From positions 310,001-374,000 of the forward strand of contig JADFUC010001348.1 in the NCBI GenBank assembly GCA_019722365.1: a stretch of DNA of 64,000 nt, given 5' to 3'. The DNA is from Lithospermum erythrorhizon. Lineage: Eukaryota; Streptophyta; Magnoliopsida; Boraginales; Boraginaceae. Within the stretch, counting starts at the first letter, position 1. Each line of letters begins with the position of its first letter. The notes under the pieces are model-generated. The model searched no databases. It was given only the letters and a program-made list of their open reading frames with translations, and was not told the origin of the DNA. Shown here piece by piece: positions 34,905-46,635 of this stretch. The translations under genes were made by a program, and so were the position numbers.

Positions 34905-37900
34905 TGACGTAATAACTCGCTCCGTACTAATATTATGAAATAGTATACTAGTTGCTCGGTGGAATATTTTGAGGAGAACGTAAATTTCAAGTTGAATACT
35001 GGATATACAAATCTAATCGGTCGGTTGGTAGTACATATTTCGTATTTAAGATTTTAAAGTTGTAATCGAATGGTGACGAGTATATTATTTGGGATTAGAA
35101 GTTAAAATTTATGTTAGAGTTAAAGTTGTTAAACCGAGACTTAAACTAAATCAAAACCGAACGACAAAAGTCCGTAGCCAGCTCTCGGTATATTTTGTTA
35201 TGCTGACCTCGCCAAGTGACTTTTTATACTTATCCTTAACCTTTTCATCATCATCATTATCATCTTCTTCCTTTTTCTTCTAGATGGCCGAAATTTTTAA
35301 GCTTTCACCTCCTCAAATTTTTTTCAAATTTCTTCCCCTATTTTACGAAGCTGTCCCGGGAATTTTCTGAGAGATTCCCCAGACATTCTCTCTACGCTTT
35401 GAGGTAAGAAAGTTCGAATCTTTTGAGAATTTTGAGTTTCGAGGATGTTGACTTTTGGGAATTTGAGTTGACTTTTGAGCTTGGGCGTTTATTATGTTAT
35501 GAATCATATTTAAGCCTGTATTATCGTGATAAATGCTTGATACTATCTATTTATGGGGGCTGGAAAATGTCGAGGAATATAGCTGACCTTTGTTGGACTT
35601 TTTGTAGAGTTTTATAAAATGGTGTTTAAATGATAGAAGCTGCATTTTGACTTTATTTAGGATTGTTTTGATGTAAGTTGTGATTTCAGGTGATTGAGAA
35701 CGCTCGATATTACGAAGCTCAGTAAGCTCTGATAGTGAATTGATTTTGAGATTAAAGATGATTAGAAATGTGATGACAAAGGTTAATATCGAAACGTTAG
35801 GACCTTTGAAACTAGTAATTGGAACCTCGATCATTATTATAAAGGCGAACTCTAAGTCGAATAAGGTCGTCGGGGAACTTTGTCATATTTTGGGGTATCG
35901 TACGAGATTATATACGTAGGTAGAATGTTATATTATTAGTTGTGTTATAAGTAGTAATTATAATTTTGGAATGTTTTGTAAGGCGTTGATCATGGGTAGC
36001 GTCCGTTGTATTTCGTACGGAGTTTTATTTCTATAGCGCGTGAGTACTAATCTCACGGGAGTTTTACTTATCGCATGTATATGTATATGTTGTTGTACTT
36101 GTTGGTTATCTTGAGGATATATTCACTATTATTCCACTATACGAAATGATGTGTAGATGTGTTGATTATATATATAGTTGACAGCGCGGCTTAGGTTGTA
36201 TTTGCCTCCCTGTGAATGTATGACTTTTGGTGTTTTCGATGAAAGTTGTTATTTCCCTCGTGTCGGCTCAGGTCGGTGGTCTCACAGTCGACAGATGTTT
36301 CTGTGGGTAACAGTCGATTAGGAAGAGTTTGCTGTGGCATGAAGCTGATGCTTGTCGGGTTGAGCTGATGTTGCCCTGGCTGAGTTTATTTGTCCGTATT
36401 CGCTCTTCGCCTTAAGCATTTATTTCAAGTAGCTAAGTTCTCTGCACTTTGCACCATTCGGGTGATTACTGCACTGCTACTTATTCGGTGATAGCTGTAT
36501 GGCCTAATGACATGCTTTCTCCCATGAAATGAGGTTGATTATATGCGCATTAGTTGTAGAACCTGACTTATAACAGTTGTAGGGTTGTTGGAGTTGACAC
36601 TCTTGTCGAGTCAAGCTGAAAGTTGATACTCATTGTTGGAGTTGACACTATCGTTGAGTTGTCGAGTTGATACTATTGATTGCGCTGATGGAGTCGTTGA
36701 GCTGTCGAAATGAATGAGTGGGTCAGTTGCATAGTCAAGTAGTCAGTGCTCGTCGGGGTCAGTTGTGGTTGAGTCTATTTGGTCAGATATATGTTGTCTA
36801 GAATTTTATGTTGTGATATGTTTTGTGATTCATTTATATATTTTATGACTCATTTATCGCTTATGGATATTGCATTGATTACGTTAGAGGTTGCTTGATG
36901 AATTGATGTCTAATTAAGATCGGGGTTGGATTATGGCTTATATTATCGATTTCCTTTTGTGGATCCTAGGTTGGTATTTACCGTTGTACATTCTTTGAGG
37001 TTATTGTTGAGTTGATTGATGGTTGAGATAATATTTAAATGAGAACAATAGATACAAGAAAAGTATAAACCGAGGTTCGTGCTAATCTATAGATGATGTT
37101 GGTGATATTTTATATATGGTGGAAAATTAGATTCAAGTATGTTGGGTTATAAGTTATGATCTGATCACGACGTTGATACCAATAAGGTGAATAAGTTCAA
37201 TATACTAAATGAGGAATTTGGGGAAATAATTCGGTACTTAGATTATCTTGATTTAAGAAATATGTTGCTTAGTTGTATTAAGATAATGAAACAATGTGGA
37301 GATTCCTATTATAAGCATTCTGATAACATGTAGGTGTGTGATTATGATTTGGAGTATCACTTTATGGTGAACTACAGATAGTTAATTGAGTTGTGTAGGT
37401 TTTGGTGTGAGATTGTATGTATGGCGGTATCCCTAAGCAGAACATTGAGTCAGATGTCGAGTTGTTGTGTGTTAGGAGTTGTATATTAGATATTTCCGGT
37501 GATTAAGTCAGACTGCGAGTAAGTGGTCGACGCGAGGCGGGTTTATCGTGTTAGTTAAAAGCCATTAAGAAAAGATTTATCCTGTTGAGAGTAGCATACA
37601 AAATATAATACTTGTGGTGTATAGTTGTCCGATAGGTAATAGACTTAAGCTACCTTGTGCGTATCTGTGGTGAATTACTTCTGTGATATTTGTATTCACT
37701 CAGCTTCATAGCTGACTCCCTATTCCCTATGGGCGGGCATCTTATGCCTAGGGTTGTCATGATGCCCGAGATGCTTTTGCCGAGTAGCCGCGGTACCCGG
37801 CGGCGACGGTGGCTTAAGACCTCAACAATATACTTTATCTTCTTTAGAGTTTTTTTGTACATAATCGTTGTTCTTGTAAAACCCGCTGCTTGACGTTGTA

Positions 37901-38990
37901 TTTATATTGTTGCTTTCGCTTGTTGTAGTGTTGGCTAGTTCACCCGATTTTGGCTGTAAGCCAGAGTTTTTTTATTTATCATGTTAAACGAAGTCATTTT
38001 TCTATCATATGCATCGTTGGTGACCTCGATTATTCAGGCTGACGACCATCCCAACCTCGTAAATTCCACCTGGGCGGGTCGCGTTACACCACAGACGAGC
38101 CTAAAGCATGCTTTCTATTGCCTCAGGTGGTTATGTGCCCAGTTCGTGTTATAAGTGCTGCCAGAGCCATTTTCCTCGGGTTTGAGTCCATTTCTTTTCC
38201 GAATCCGCTGACCTAAGGAGGACGCTTTACTAGAAGATTTCGCCGACTGCATTTGGCAAGGTCTTACGAGACTACCTTGAATTTTGTGTTCTTGTGGTGT
38301 TACTTGATTGAGATGTATTATACTATGAGATGTGTGAACTGATTATGTTAATATGACGTACGTTGAGTTATATGTATACGTTGAGATGGGAAACTAGGTA
38401 TAATAAGGAGATCAACGACGGGTTGCTATATACATAAGGATGGGTATATTTTGAAACAAGACATGTTACGGGTTGGGGGCGACATGATATCGCATATTAA
38501 GCGAGATATTTGGGGTGAAGTATATATTTCTTGGGAGGCCTTAATAGTTGATGTGGTGGTAGAGGATGCGAAACTTTACGACTTTATACGATTAAGGATC
38601 GGCCATGATAATTAGCATACGATATACTTGAGGTGAAATTGTAAAGAATATCAGGTTTATAAGTGCGGCACCGTTAAAAGAGACGCGTGACTATAATGAA
38701 ATGTGAAACGTGGGTTGATGGTGAATGGTGAGTAAGTCGTGATGGATACAAATCGAAGCCGAATAAGAAAAGAGTTTTGAAAGTTCATTCAGCACAATGG
38801 TTAAATAAGAGTCGTGGTTGAGTGGAGTTTATCTTCGTGATAGGTAAATGATTATTCTTGAGGATTTAAACTCGAAGTTGAAACTCGAGACGGTAGACGG
38901 GACAATATGATCGACAATTTACGGAGAGACAGATTAATATCGGAAGTTATTGAAAGTGGATTCGGTGTTGAATTCAAGTTGTTAACAAGT
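34905..38990 (+). mobile_element. Ty3-gypsy LTR fragment nested in the copia element (copy B)
   Basis: From about 35330 to 38096 this matches the LTRs at 55220-57076 and 60120-62220. All share GATTCCC, then GGATGTTG, then GGGAATTTGAGTTGACTT. They also share the GTTGAGTTGATACTATTG repeats and a 3' end of GGCGGGTCG plus GTTACA. TGACGTAATAACTCGCTCC near 34909 may be the LTR start. After 38096, the segment TGCCAGAGCCATTTTCCTCG near 38149 resembles a decayed primer-binding site and leader, and the copia RNase H tail resumes further on, so the gypsy is truncated. The right limit is uncertain. No coding domain was recognised. Confidence 0.65.
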
Positions 38991-39476
38991 TGTGAGAAAA
39001 TGTCAACACGTAATGCATTGAAATGAAGTTAAATATATAAGAGATATAAGATTGTTCCAAAGAGAACATATCTCCATTTATACACAATTGATTATCCAAT
39101 GCATAATACTTATATCATCTATATTGAAGATCACATACATGACATTTATTTATCGCAAGAAGTTATGTATTTCATGGTGATGTATGAAAACAAACTAGAT
39201 CAATAAAATCATCAACACATGTAGATATCTTGAATGCACGAAGAAATCATGAATGCATTCGTCAGAATATGATCCGTAGGATCCATATTACTTATGATTC
39301 ATCATGCGAAAGCTGGTCCCGACGATCTTTATGACGATAATTGTAGATGTAAGGTAATGCTTAAATGAACGATATCAAAATGGTATAACAAAAATATATT
39401 TCCAAGGTTTCTACCCATGATTTTTAAAGGAAACTGAAAGAGATTTTAATAAATTCGATCTTGTAATAATCGGGGT

Positions 39477-39509
39477 GATATATTCACTAAATCACTTCCA
39501 CCAACATTC
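39477..39509 (+). pseudogene. Copia RNase H C-terminal remnant
   Basis: The frame reads DIFTKSLPPTF, the near-invariant [AD]-D-[IL]-FTKSLP block close to the end of copia polyproteins. It lies about 280 bases before the 3' LTR, as expected. Confidence 0.75.
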
Positions 39510-39785
39510 AAACCTATCCGTAAGTATAGACTACGTGACTAAGCGACGCCAAGTGACGTGGCCGCGAGGAGAAAGTTAATACGCCAAGAATCCCTTTTCC
39601 TTAATTAAGGTTTGTCCTTAAAATGGGTTTTTCTCTCGATAAGATTTTAATGAGACAACATTATTATAAGCTTATGTTTGAGAATAATGCACCTTTTTTC
39701 CTTCACTAGATTTTTATCCCTATATAGGTTTTTTCCTAGTAAGATTTTAATGAGACATATTTTTAGTTAATTAGACATCTATGAG

Positions 39786-40043
39786 TGTCAGTGAAATATT
39801 GTGCATGTTTTGCCCACAAGAAAGGAGATGAATTACTAGGAAGTTATTATGGTTACTCGCTACCAAGCTTACTTATTTACGAAGTAATTATCTTGTGTAA
39901 TATATATTGAAAGCCTATAAATAGACACTTATTGTATCAGATTCTGTATATTTCAACAAAAGCAATAAAAGATATCATTCTCCTTGCTTTTATTATTCTC
40001 TCTGTCTGCTTTTACTTTGCTCTTTTCAAGTATATTTATAACA
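39786..40043 (+). repeat. 3' LTR of the copia element
   Basis: The LTR starts TGTCAGTGAAATATT and ends TATATTTATAACA. Its TATA box GCCTATAAATAG is near 39913. It is followed by TAATG at 40044-40048, identical to the sequence before the 5' LTR. Confidence 0.85.
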
Positions 40044-40248
40044 TAATGCTTGATTAACGTGATTATGTAACATATTAATCCTCTGAAATGGTGGTTGCAC
40101 TAATTAATCAGTTAGTAAGCTCTATGACCATATTAAACTTACTGAATTGGATCGGATTTGACATGGTTTAGGGCCACTCAACAGTGGTCCGTTATTGAAT
40201 TATTCTATGTTTGGTCCATCAAAAGAAGTTTTCCAAGTTATGGGCTGA

Positions 40249-40256
40249 GTGAGTAG
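40249..40256. repeat. hAT target-site duplication, left copy (right copy 42596-42603)
   Basis: GTGAGTAG occurs identically on both sides of the element, exactly abutting the inverted repeats. Confidence 0.85.
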
Positions 40257-40433
40257 TAGACGTGTCAAGGGGCCGCCCGTTCGGTATGAGCCGACCGAAC
40301 CGCCCCGGCCCGGCTCCGGTATATGAGCCGACCGAACCGCCCTGCCCGGTCTGGCGTCTCGTTCTTACCGGCCGCCCGCTAAACTAGTAGTGGGCCCGTG
40401 TCCGCTTCTCGGCCTCGCGGTTCGAAAGTTTTA

Positions 40434-40705
40434 GCGCGGTAACGCCAAATACTACCACGCCGAAATTACGCTAAGCAAGAAATAAGAATAAACGTTGGCT
40501 TCACCGATCAAACGTGGTAACGCTTTGGATTTCAAACGGCTATATTTTCTAACGTCAGCGAAGATAACGGCAGAGTTATGAATAAACATTACCACGCCTC
40601 GATCAAACGTGGTAACGCGCTTTTATTCTTAAACTGGCCAGCTTTATATCCGCAAGACTAAACGCTACCACGCTATATCGACGTGATAACGTTTATTCCT
40701 CGCAG
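40434..40705. repeat. Left subterminal motif array of the hAT element
   Basis: TACCACGCC occurs at about 40455 and 40592, and TACCACGC occurs near 40672. CGTGGTAACGC occurs at about 40513 and 40608, with a variant CGTGATAACG near 40691. These are the same motif on opposite strands. The right end has matching copies between 42228 and 42390. Subterminal repeats of this kind bind hAT transposase in other elements. Confidence 0.7.
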
Positions 40706-41184
40706 ATTCTTGACATTCCACCATTATTGGCCTCTATAAATCAGTGTGAGAGGACCACAAACTGCTTTTCTCACAAATCCTACAATCTAAACACAATCAA
40801 AGCAATTTTGCAATATTCATAAGCATTCTTGGATATAAATTAAATAATTTCTTTTATAATCATAAGTATTCTTGATCATAGTCAAAGCAATATCAATGCT
40901 TTAATCTCATCGATCTTGAAAGCTTGCCTTGCTCCGGATTCGGTATTCTCTATCTTTAACTTGTTATTTGCTATATTTTGTTGTTTTACATTTTATAATG
41001 GCCCCTAAACGACCAATTAAAAGCTACCAATTCAAATAATCTTTAATTTGTAAGACGATGTACTTATGTTCCCACCAGAATTAATTCTCAATCTAAATAC
41101 ACACGAAAGTAATAATGAGAAAAAGTTCATGGGTTCAACCACTTTGATGGCGATCGAAAGTGAAACAAAAGGCAATTTGTGCAT

Positions 41185-41290
41185 ATCAGAAGTACGGAAT
41201 TAGTATGGAAAACTGGAAAGTGTGGGGCAAGCAGCATCGGCTATTCTAGACACTTAAATAACAAACATCAAATAACTAAGGATAGTGTTC
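41185..41290 (+). pseudogene. Possible BED zinc-finger remnant of a hAT transposase
   Basis: A frame reads TGKCGASSIGYSRHLNNKHQ. The Ser-Arg-His-Leu-x3-His ending after a Cys is like the second half of a BED zinc finger in plant hAT transposases. A following frame (41401-41620) starts LPFNFCDGWRFYSL, comparable to the QPFxxVE block of such transposases. Stops separate the pieces. Confidence 0.5.
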
Positions 41291-41658
41291 TGGAGCGGGT
41301 GCGTAAGCAACAATTAATACTCAAACCTTTCGAAATTTTAGTTTTAATGAGTTTTTTTTTATAAAATTGAGTCAATGAAATTTTGTAATTCGGTAGTAAT
41401 TTGCCTTTTAATTTTTGTGATGGATGGCGCTTTTATTCATTGGATTCAAAGGCTATTAACCCCCGAGCCTATCAGATTCCCCCTCGCTCTACTATGCGTA
41501 GTATCGCTTCTCTCAAATATTTTAAAGATAAAAAAGAACTTATAGGTAAAGATGATGAATACTTTGCCTTGGAAAGTCCTCTGTTTGACGAAAGTGATAT
41601 CGCGTGTTCGATGATTTTGATATAACGGTGTTACATGTGATCGATTGATATAGATTGA

Positions 41659-41907
41659 TTTTACAAAGAAGAATTATATATTTCGCCAATTGCTAAACAT
41701 AACAACGAATGGGAGCCACTAACCTATCCACAACCCGATTTCTGTGCATCGACCGAAGCAGGGCCCTCCTATGGAACATCCGATCGAGCTTTGTTGGAGA
41801 TGCTAAACACCGGCATGAGCAAAATGTTTACCGAGATTGCGGGTATGAGGGCAGATATCAATAGGCAGGGTCTTGGGATTGATCATCTTACCGCCAAGCA
41901 AGTGTAG
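41659..41907 (+). CDS. Unidentified open frame inside the hAT element
   Basis: An uninterrupted frame of 82 codons ends at TAG 41905-41907. It includes EWEPLTYPQPDFCASTEAG, then SDRALLEMLNTGMSKMFTEI, then GMRADINRQGLGIDHLTAKQ. The composition is protein-like and less AT-rich than its surroundings. I recognise no family. The first ATG in frame leaves only about 45 codons, so it is more likely a fossil exon of a transposase or a captured fragment than a gene. The C-terminal part could form an amphipathic helix. Confidence 0.3.
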   Translation, partial: FYKEELYISPIAKHNNEWEPLTYPQPDFCASTEAGPSYGTSDRALLEMLNTGMSKMFTEIAGMRADINRQGLGIDHLTAKQV

Positions 41908-42684
41908 GATAATGAGGTTGATGATGCAGGGGTATCCACGACCACTCACCACCGCCACCAGCTTGACGATTCGCTAAACACATGAGTGGAACGTGGCTTT
42001 AGTTTTATGTTATTATGTACTTTGAAACAATTATGGCTTTTTATTTTATTTTATGTCATGCATTTGCTCGAACAATTTAAGATTTATATTTAAAATTTAG
42101 TATTTGAACAATTTAGTATTTATGGCTCTGCAATTTTATGTCATGTTGTTTCTTTCTGCTTCGACTTCCGGGTTTGTGTTGTTGCTAAATCAGCATCTCC
42201 GCTTTGTATTCTCATAAGTTAAACGGGTAACGCTTATATTAACGCTACCATGTTAATTCCTAGATTTATCTCACGCCTAGATTAAACGCTACCACGCCAG
42301 ATTAAACGCTACTAATGCTAATTTCATATTTGGACCATGTTAATTGGATTAAACGTTTCACGCCTAATATACTGCGGGTAACGCTTATTACTGGAAGTTT
42401 TGCGGGGGCCTCGAATCACCCGGCCGAAGGCCCTCGTGGCTCGAACTGGCCTCGGCCGGGGCTAAACTCGCTCCCTCTATCCAGCCTGCTTATAAACGAC
42501 CGGGTGGGCCTTTCGCCAGGCCTCGATCGGACCCGACCGGGCTACCGCCAAGCCTGGCGAATAGCCTATCGGGTGCCGTTCATTTGCCACGCCTAGTGAG
42601 TAGTAACCCTTTCGGATTGGGATAACTCGTTTCACACGCAACTATTGTTGTCTGGCATTGAAGTCAGAGGTATGATACCAACTT

Positions 42685-43055
42685 AACCGAATCGAATTTG
42701 AATCGAATATTTTCGAATTCAAATTCGATATTATTCTATCAATATTTAAATTCGATTTGTTATTCGTCATATTTTATACTCGTATTCGAAATCGAATTCT
42801 AATATACATATTTTCATATAAATTAATAAGATATCTATGGCCAAATATTCTAATTCGACCGAATATTCGAATTCTAATCATTCGTTCAATTCTAAATGAG
42901 CATATTCGAAAAATTTCGAATCTAATTATAAGACATTCGTATTCGCATTCATTTACCATTCGAATGGAAAAATCGAATTCAAGTTCGATTCGTATTCGAT
43001 AATATTCGAATATTGAATATTCAATTCTAACTCTCGAATAATATATGAAAAACTA
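42685..43055. repeat. Low-complexity ATTCGAAT repeat tract
   Basis: The palindromic words ATTCGAAT, GAATTCGAA and AATCGAATTC recur dozens of times in both orientations with variable spacing. The tract is almost free of other motifs. It is non-coding, and the opposite-strand frames here are artefacts of the repeat. Confidence 0.75.
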
Positions 43056-44564
43056 TTCGCATCTCGCATTCACCCCTAATTATAGGCTAGTATGTAAATC
43101 CCATTTCATTTCTTGAAGCTCAGCCAAACCAAATGAATGAATTGGGTGTCCCTTTCTTGATAGGATGACATCCAAGCTTGACAAATTAAGAACCTAGCAT
43201 TTTATGTTGTGAAATCGTAAGGAACATAAAGGGTGTGTAATGAACTAATGACCGCGTGTACGTAAGTGGATTTATATTGTACAGTTACTTTCGTGGAAAT
43301 TTACCATTCATTAAAGATTCATTAATAATAAAAAATATAAATTATATCATTTTATAATATATTTTTTTTTCTTTTGATACATTTTTAGACACGTGTACCA
43401 TTTTCCAAAAAAAATGTCAATTATATGTTTTATTTTTATCTTTTACGTAACTGCACTAATTCTATTCAACGACTTCGCATATTATTGTAGCATATTTAAT
43501 AATTTTGATACACCTCTTTTGGATTTTCTAAAATTGTACAACATTTTAAAATGATACATTTTAATAATGCTGTACTCATTTTATATTAAAAATAACGATA
43601 TAAAATTAATTAAACTTCATAATCGACACACGAACTTAGCCGTTGTCAGTGGTGGTACATACTCCATATGAGACATTGAATATTCTCTATCCCACACCAA
43701 ACACTTTGAAAATCAGCCACTACAAACAGTTTTGAGGTTTTTCTTTATTTGGTATTTCTTTCTTTAGTTTATATGAGCATACCAATGAGATTTGCATCTA
43801 CTCCAGACAATTATCAATTGTCTCAACATGCCATATTAGAGTCCTTACTAATTAATCCCACCTTCTCAATTTAATGCGCATTTGACTTTTTAAAGTGATT
43901 TCAAAATCACGTTATCTTACTATCCTTGTTTCGGAGATTTTATTAGTGATGGTTTCTTTCATGTCATCCAACCATTAACGGAGTCAGGGTGCTGCAAGAA
44001 TTAATATCCATCAAATATACACAAATTAAGGATACATTTGATATGTGTGAACGACCTTGGGCTTAATAAAACGAAATTAATGAAAATTACATAGGAAAGG
44101 AATTGTTTTAAATAATTCAATTATTTTGTTTGATATGTTTTAGGAATCAAATAATTTATCTTACATATTTTAGATATGGTAATAAGAATAAATAATACAA
44201 ACACATATATATTAAAGTAATATAAATTATTAATTATAGATTTATTTATTTATTATAAAATAATCAGGTAAAATAATGTTAATATATTAATTTTAAGTAT
44301 ACATTTTTAAGTAATTAGTAGTAATTTCAAAGTTATATAGCAATAATATGTTGGTGTTCTTAAACGCATAATCAAGCTATAAACTTAACGGATACGAATC
44401 CCAAAACGCTACGGATTGTACAAAAATAATAAACAAAATTGACTACAAGTGTCTACCTGATTTTCGATTATAATGTTTCAAATAGACTGACCGCTCTCAC
44501 ACACCCAAAAACAAAAGATCTCAAGTTGTCCATACCAACAAATTGCCCAAACTACTCCTCAGAT
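43056..44564. other. AT-rich intergenic DNA without a recognisable gene
   Basis: No conserved frame, RNA gene or clear element end is seen. Long A/T runs dominate between 43300 and 44350. Confidence 0.45.
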
Positions 44565-45135
44565 TGCTTATTAGAACGCTAGAAAGATGCTCTTAATCAA
44601 AAAGCATCAAGAAAAACCTTCCTTAGGGGGTTTTGCTATATTAGGGTGGTGGAGAGAGATTTTGATTTTTTGTAAATCAAAATATGAGCATTAGTTTTAG
44701 TTGTGTTTAATTGAACCACTTAAATAGGCAAACACTTGAGAGTTTCAAGGAGATAAAATCTCCTAAAAAATCTATCACCTCCACCGCCCTAATCAAGTCG
44801 ACGAGTCCTCGGGGTTCGTTTTTCCGTCCCGAATGTTTCCTTCACGTTTCACTTTATACCGCGGAAGTTTGGCAATATATTTATTATATGGGCTTCTAAG
44901 GCTTAAGTCATAAGCTATGACCTCTTAGAACGAATTTATTAAGAGTAATAATATTAAATACTATTAACCGAATATTATATTTAATACATAGATTAAGAGC
45001 GGACCCTAGTAAGTCATCGTAACCCCCTAATGTCAATACGTTAAATCCTAAAATACTAATTGTCTAACAATTAATATATATATCAACGCATATATATATA
45101 TATATATGTATATGTAATTTGAATGAAGAAATCTA
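44565..45135 (-). mobile_element. Copia-type LTR fragment, reverse orientation (copy 3)
   Basis: On the minus strand, TTGACATTAGGGGGTTACGA is followed by an AAGAGGTCAT block and AAAGTGAAACGTGAAGG. AGATTTTATCTCCTTGAAAC and TGTTTGCCTATTTAAG come next. This is the same order as the plus-oriented copy near 62230-62520, which reads AAAGTGAAACATGAAG, TTTTATCTCCTTAAAAC and GTTTGCCTATAAATAG. A pure (AT)n microsatellite lies near 45087-45107. The copy is cut near the LINE. Confidence 0.65.
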
Positions 45136-45323
45136 TTGCATAATCTAAATTGCTTCAAACGAATATTTTCATATGACACTTTCTCATATTTTCAACATAA
45201 TATATGAAGTTTCATATAATATTACAATATATTAGTTTTGAAATACAATATATTTTTTTTACTAGAATTTATTTTTTATTTCATAGAAAGAAAGTACAAC
45301 TTCAAAGAGGCATCCCTCCGAAA

Positions 45324-45948
45324 CTATCCATGTTTAAGAATGGATAGTGGTAAACTCCACTCTATACATAAATTCCAATTCTCTCTAGTATATGCTATAT
45401 TCTTCCAACTACAAGCTTTAGCTCTAATATAATTTACACACAAGAAAAGAAGCTCTTCAATACTACGTCTCTCATTCTTAAAAATGCGTTTGTTTCTTTC
45501 CGTCCACACACAATATACCATACAACAAAAGCTTGCCTTACACATCCTTGCCTTTAGCCTATTGCCTTTAAGTTGTCTATCAGCCATGCTAGTTCCTCTT
45601 GCCAAAAAGAGGGAGTACGACATAAGCTTTTAAGATATTAGTAATTTCTCACACACTATCTTTTGCAAAGTCACATCCAAAAATTACGCCCGATGGATTC
45701 ATTTCTGCACGTAACTCACAATGCTCATCCTCTATGATTTTCCATTTCTTTAGCCTATCTTTTGTTGAAAACCTACCAACACACACAAGCCATGTGATGA
45801 AGCTATGAGCTGGGACATTTCCTTTTCCCCATTCAATTTTGTGCCAATTGACTTCCTCTGCATTTGCCTTGATTTCCAACCATACATCTTTGCCTCTGAA
45901 AACCGGCTTATTATTCCACTGAATCATATCAACTTGATCATTCAACAC
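45324..45948 (-). pseudogene. LINE C-terminal zf-RVT region
   Basis: The segment reads KDVWLEIKANAEEVNWHKIE, then GKGNVPAHSFITWLV, then FSTKDRLKKW, the zf-RVT block. After a stop and shift comes GTSMADRQLKGNRLKA, then VYCVWTERNKRIFKNERRS. These are usual for the end of plant LINE ORF2. Confidence 0.8.
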
Positions 45949-46635
45949 TGGGAGACTCGATTATACCTGCTGAATACCAAAAGTAACTCTACGTCCACAC
46001 ACCAATCTGCCTCTTTCAAGAACATCTCCAACTGAGTCAGTGATGCTAACTCTCATATGGCTAATTTCTTGAGCAGTGAAGGCTAAGTGAATAGGACCAG
46101 CTTCATGTCAATTGTCAAACAAGAAGTTACATCCTCTTCCATTGTCCACTCTGACCTTTATATGCTTCTTTGCATGCTCCCTAATCTTCAAAAATCTCTT
46201 CCAAACCCACGAGTCAGTTCATTTCCTTCATACTCCAGAAACTCTTCCCTTTCAATCTATAAGAATTGATCCACTACACCCATAGAGTTTCCTTCCTGCT
46301 GCATAAATTCCAAACATGATATACCATACTTGTAGTATTTCAATCATGGAGTCTTCTAATACCCAAATCACCTTCTATTTTTTCCCTACAAACATACTTC
46401 CAAACAACTTTAGCATTGTACTTTACCTCATTTGCTCCACTCACAAGAAGCCCCTCGATTAGCTTCTCTCCACTTTAAGCGCACACCTTCCTTAGAATGA
46501 ACACACATCGAAAGCCCACACTGGCAGCCCCCAAATAGCACCGAATTAATCAACTCTACCCCTACCCGCAAAGCTAATGTTCTTATGACTCAATAGTCAA
46601 TGTTACTCTTGGATTTTATTAATGAAAATCTACAA

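Larger units (their letters stand above)
31125..40043 (+). mobile_element. Old Ty1-copia LTR retrotransposon with nested gypsy fragment
   Basis: Two direct LTRs (31125-31375 and 39786-40043) and a perfect TAATG duplication define the element. Internal remnants are in copia order. A protease block lies at 32880-32980 and an RNase H tail at 39477-39509. Between them most pol is broken, and a gypsy LTR fragment is inserted at about 34905-38990. The sequence before the 3' LTR, CTATGAG then TGT, looks like a decayed form of the GGGGGAG-TGTT polypurine junction common in plant copia elements. Many stops make it non-autonomous. Confidence 0.85.
40257..42595. mobile_element. hAT-superfamily DNA transposon, degenerate
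   Basis: The left end TAGACGTGTCAA and the reverse complement of the right end, TAGGCGTGGCAA, form a short terminal inverted repeat. The 8-bp sequence GTGAGTAG flanks both ends (40249-40256 and 42596-42603) without mismatch, the hallmark of hAT insertion. Next to each end are GC-rich segments with CCGACCG/CGGTCGG-type repeats, and further in are arrays of TACCACGCC and CGTGGTAACGC. Inside are a possible BED zinc-finger remnant (41200-41270) and an open frame of unknown origin (41659-41907). No full transposase remains. The exact target duplication suggests a fairly recent insertion despite the coding decay, so it may have been moved by a related element. Confidence 0.85.

Noticed and set aside
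42774..43002. Opposed open frames rich in Ile and Arg
   Set aside because: They are products of the ATTCGAAT repeat tract.
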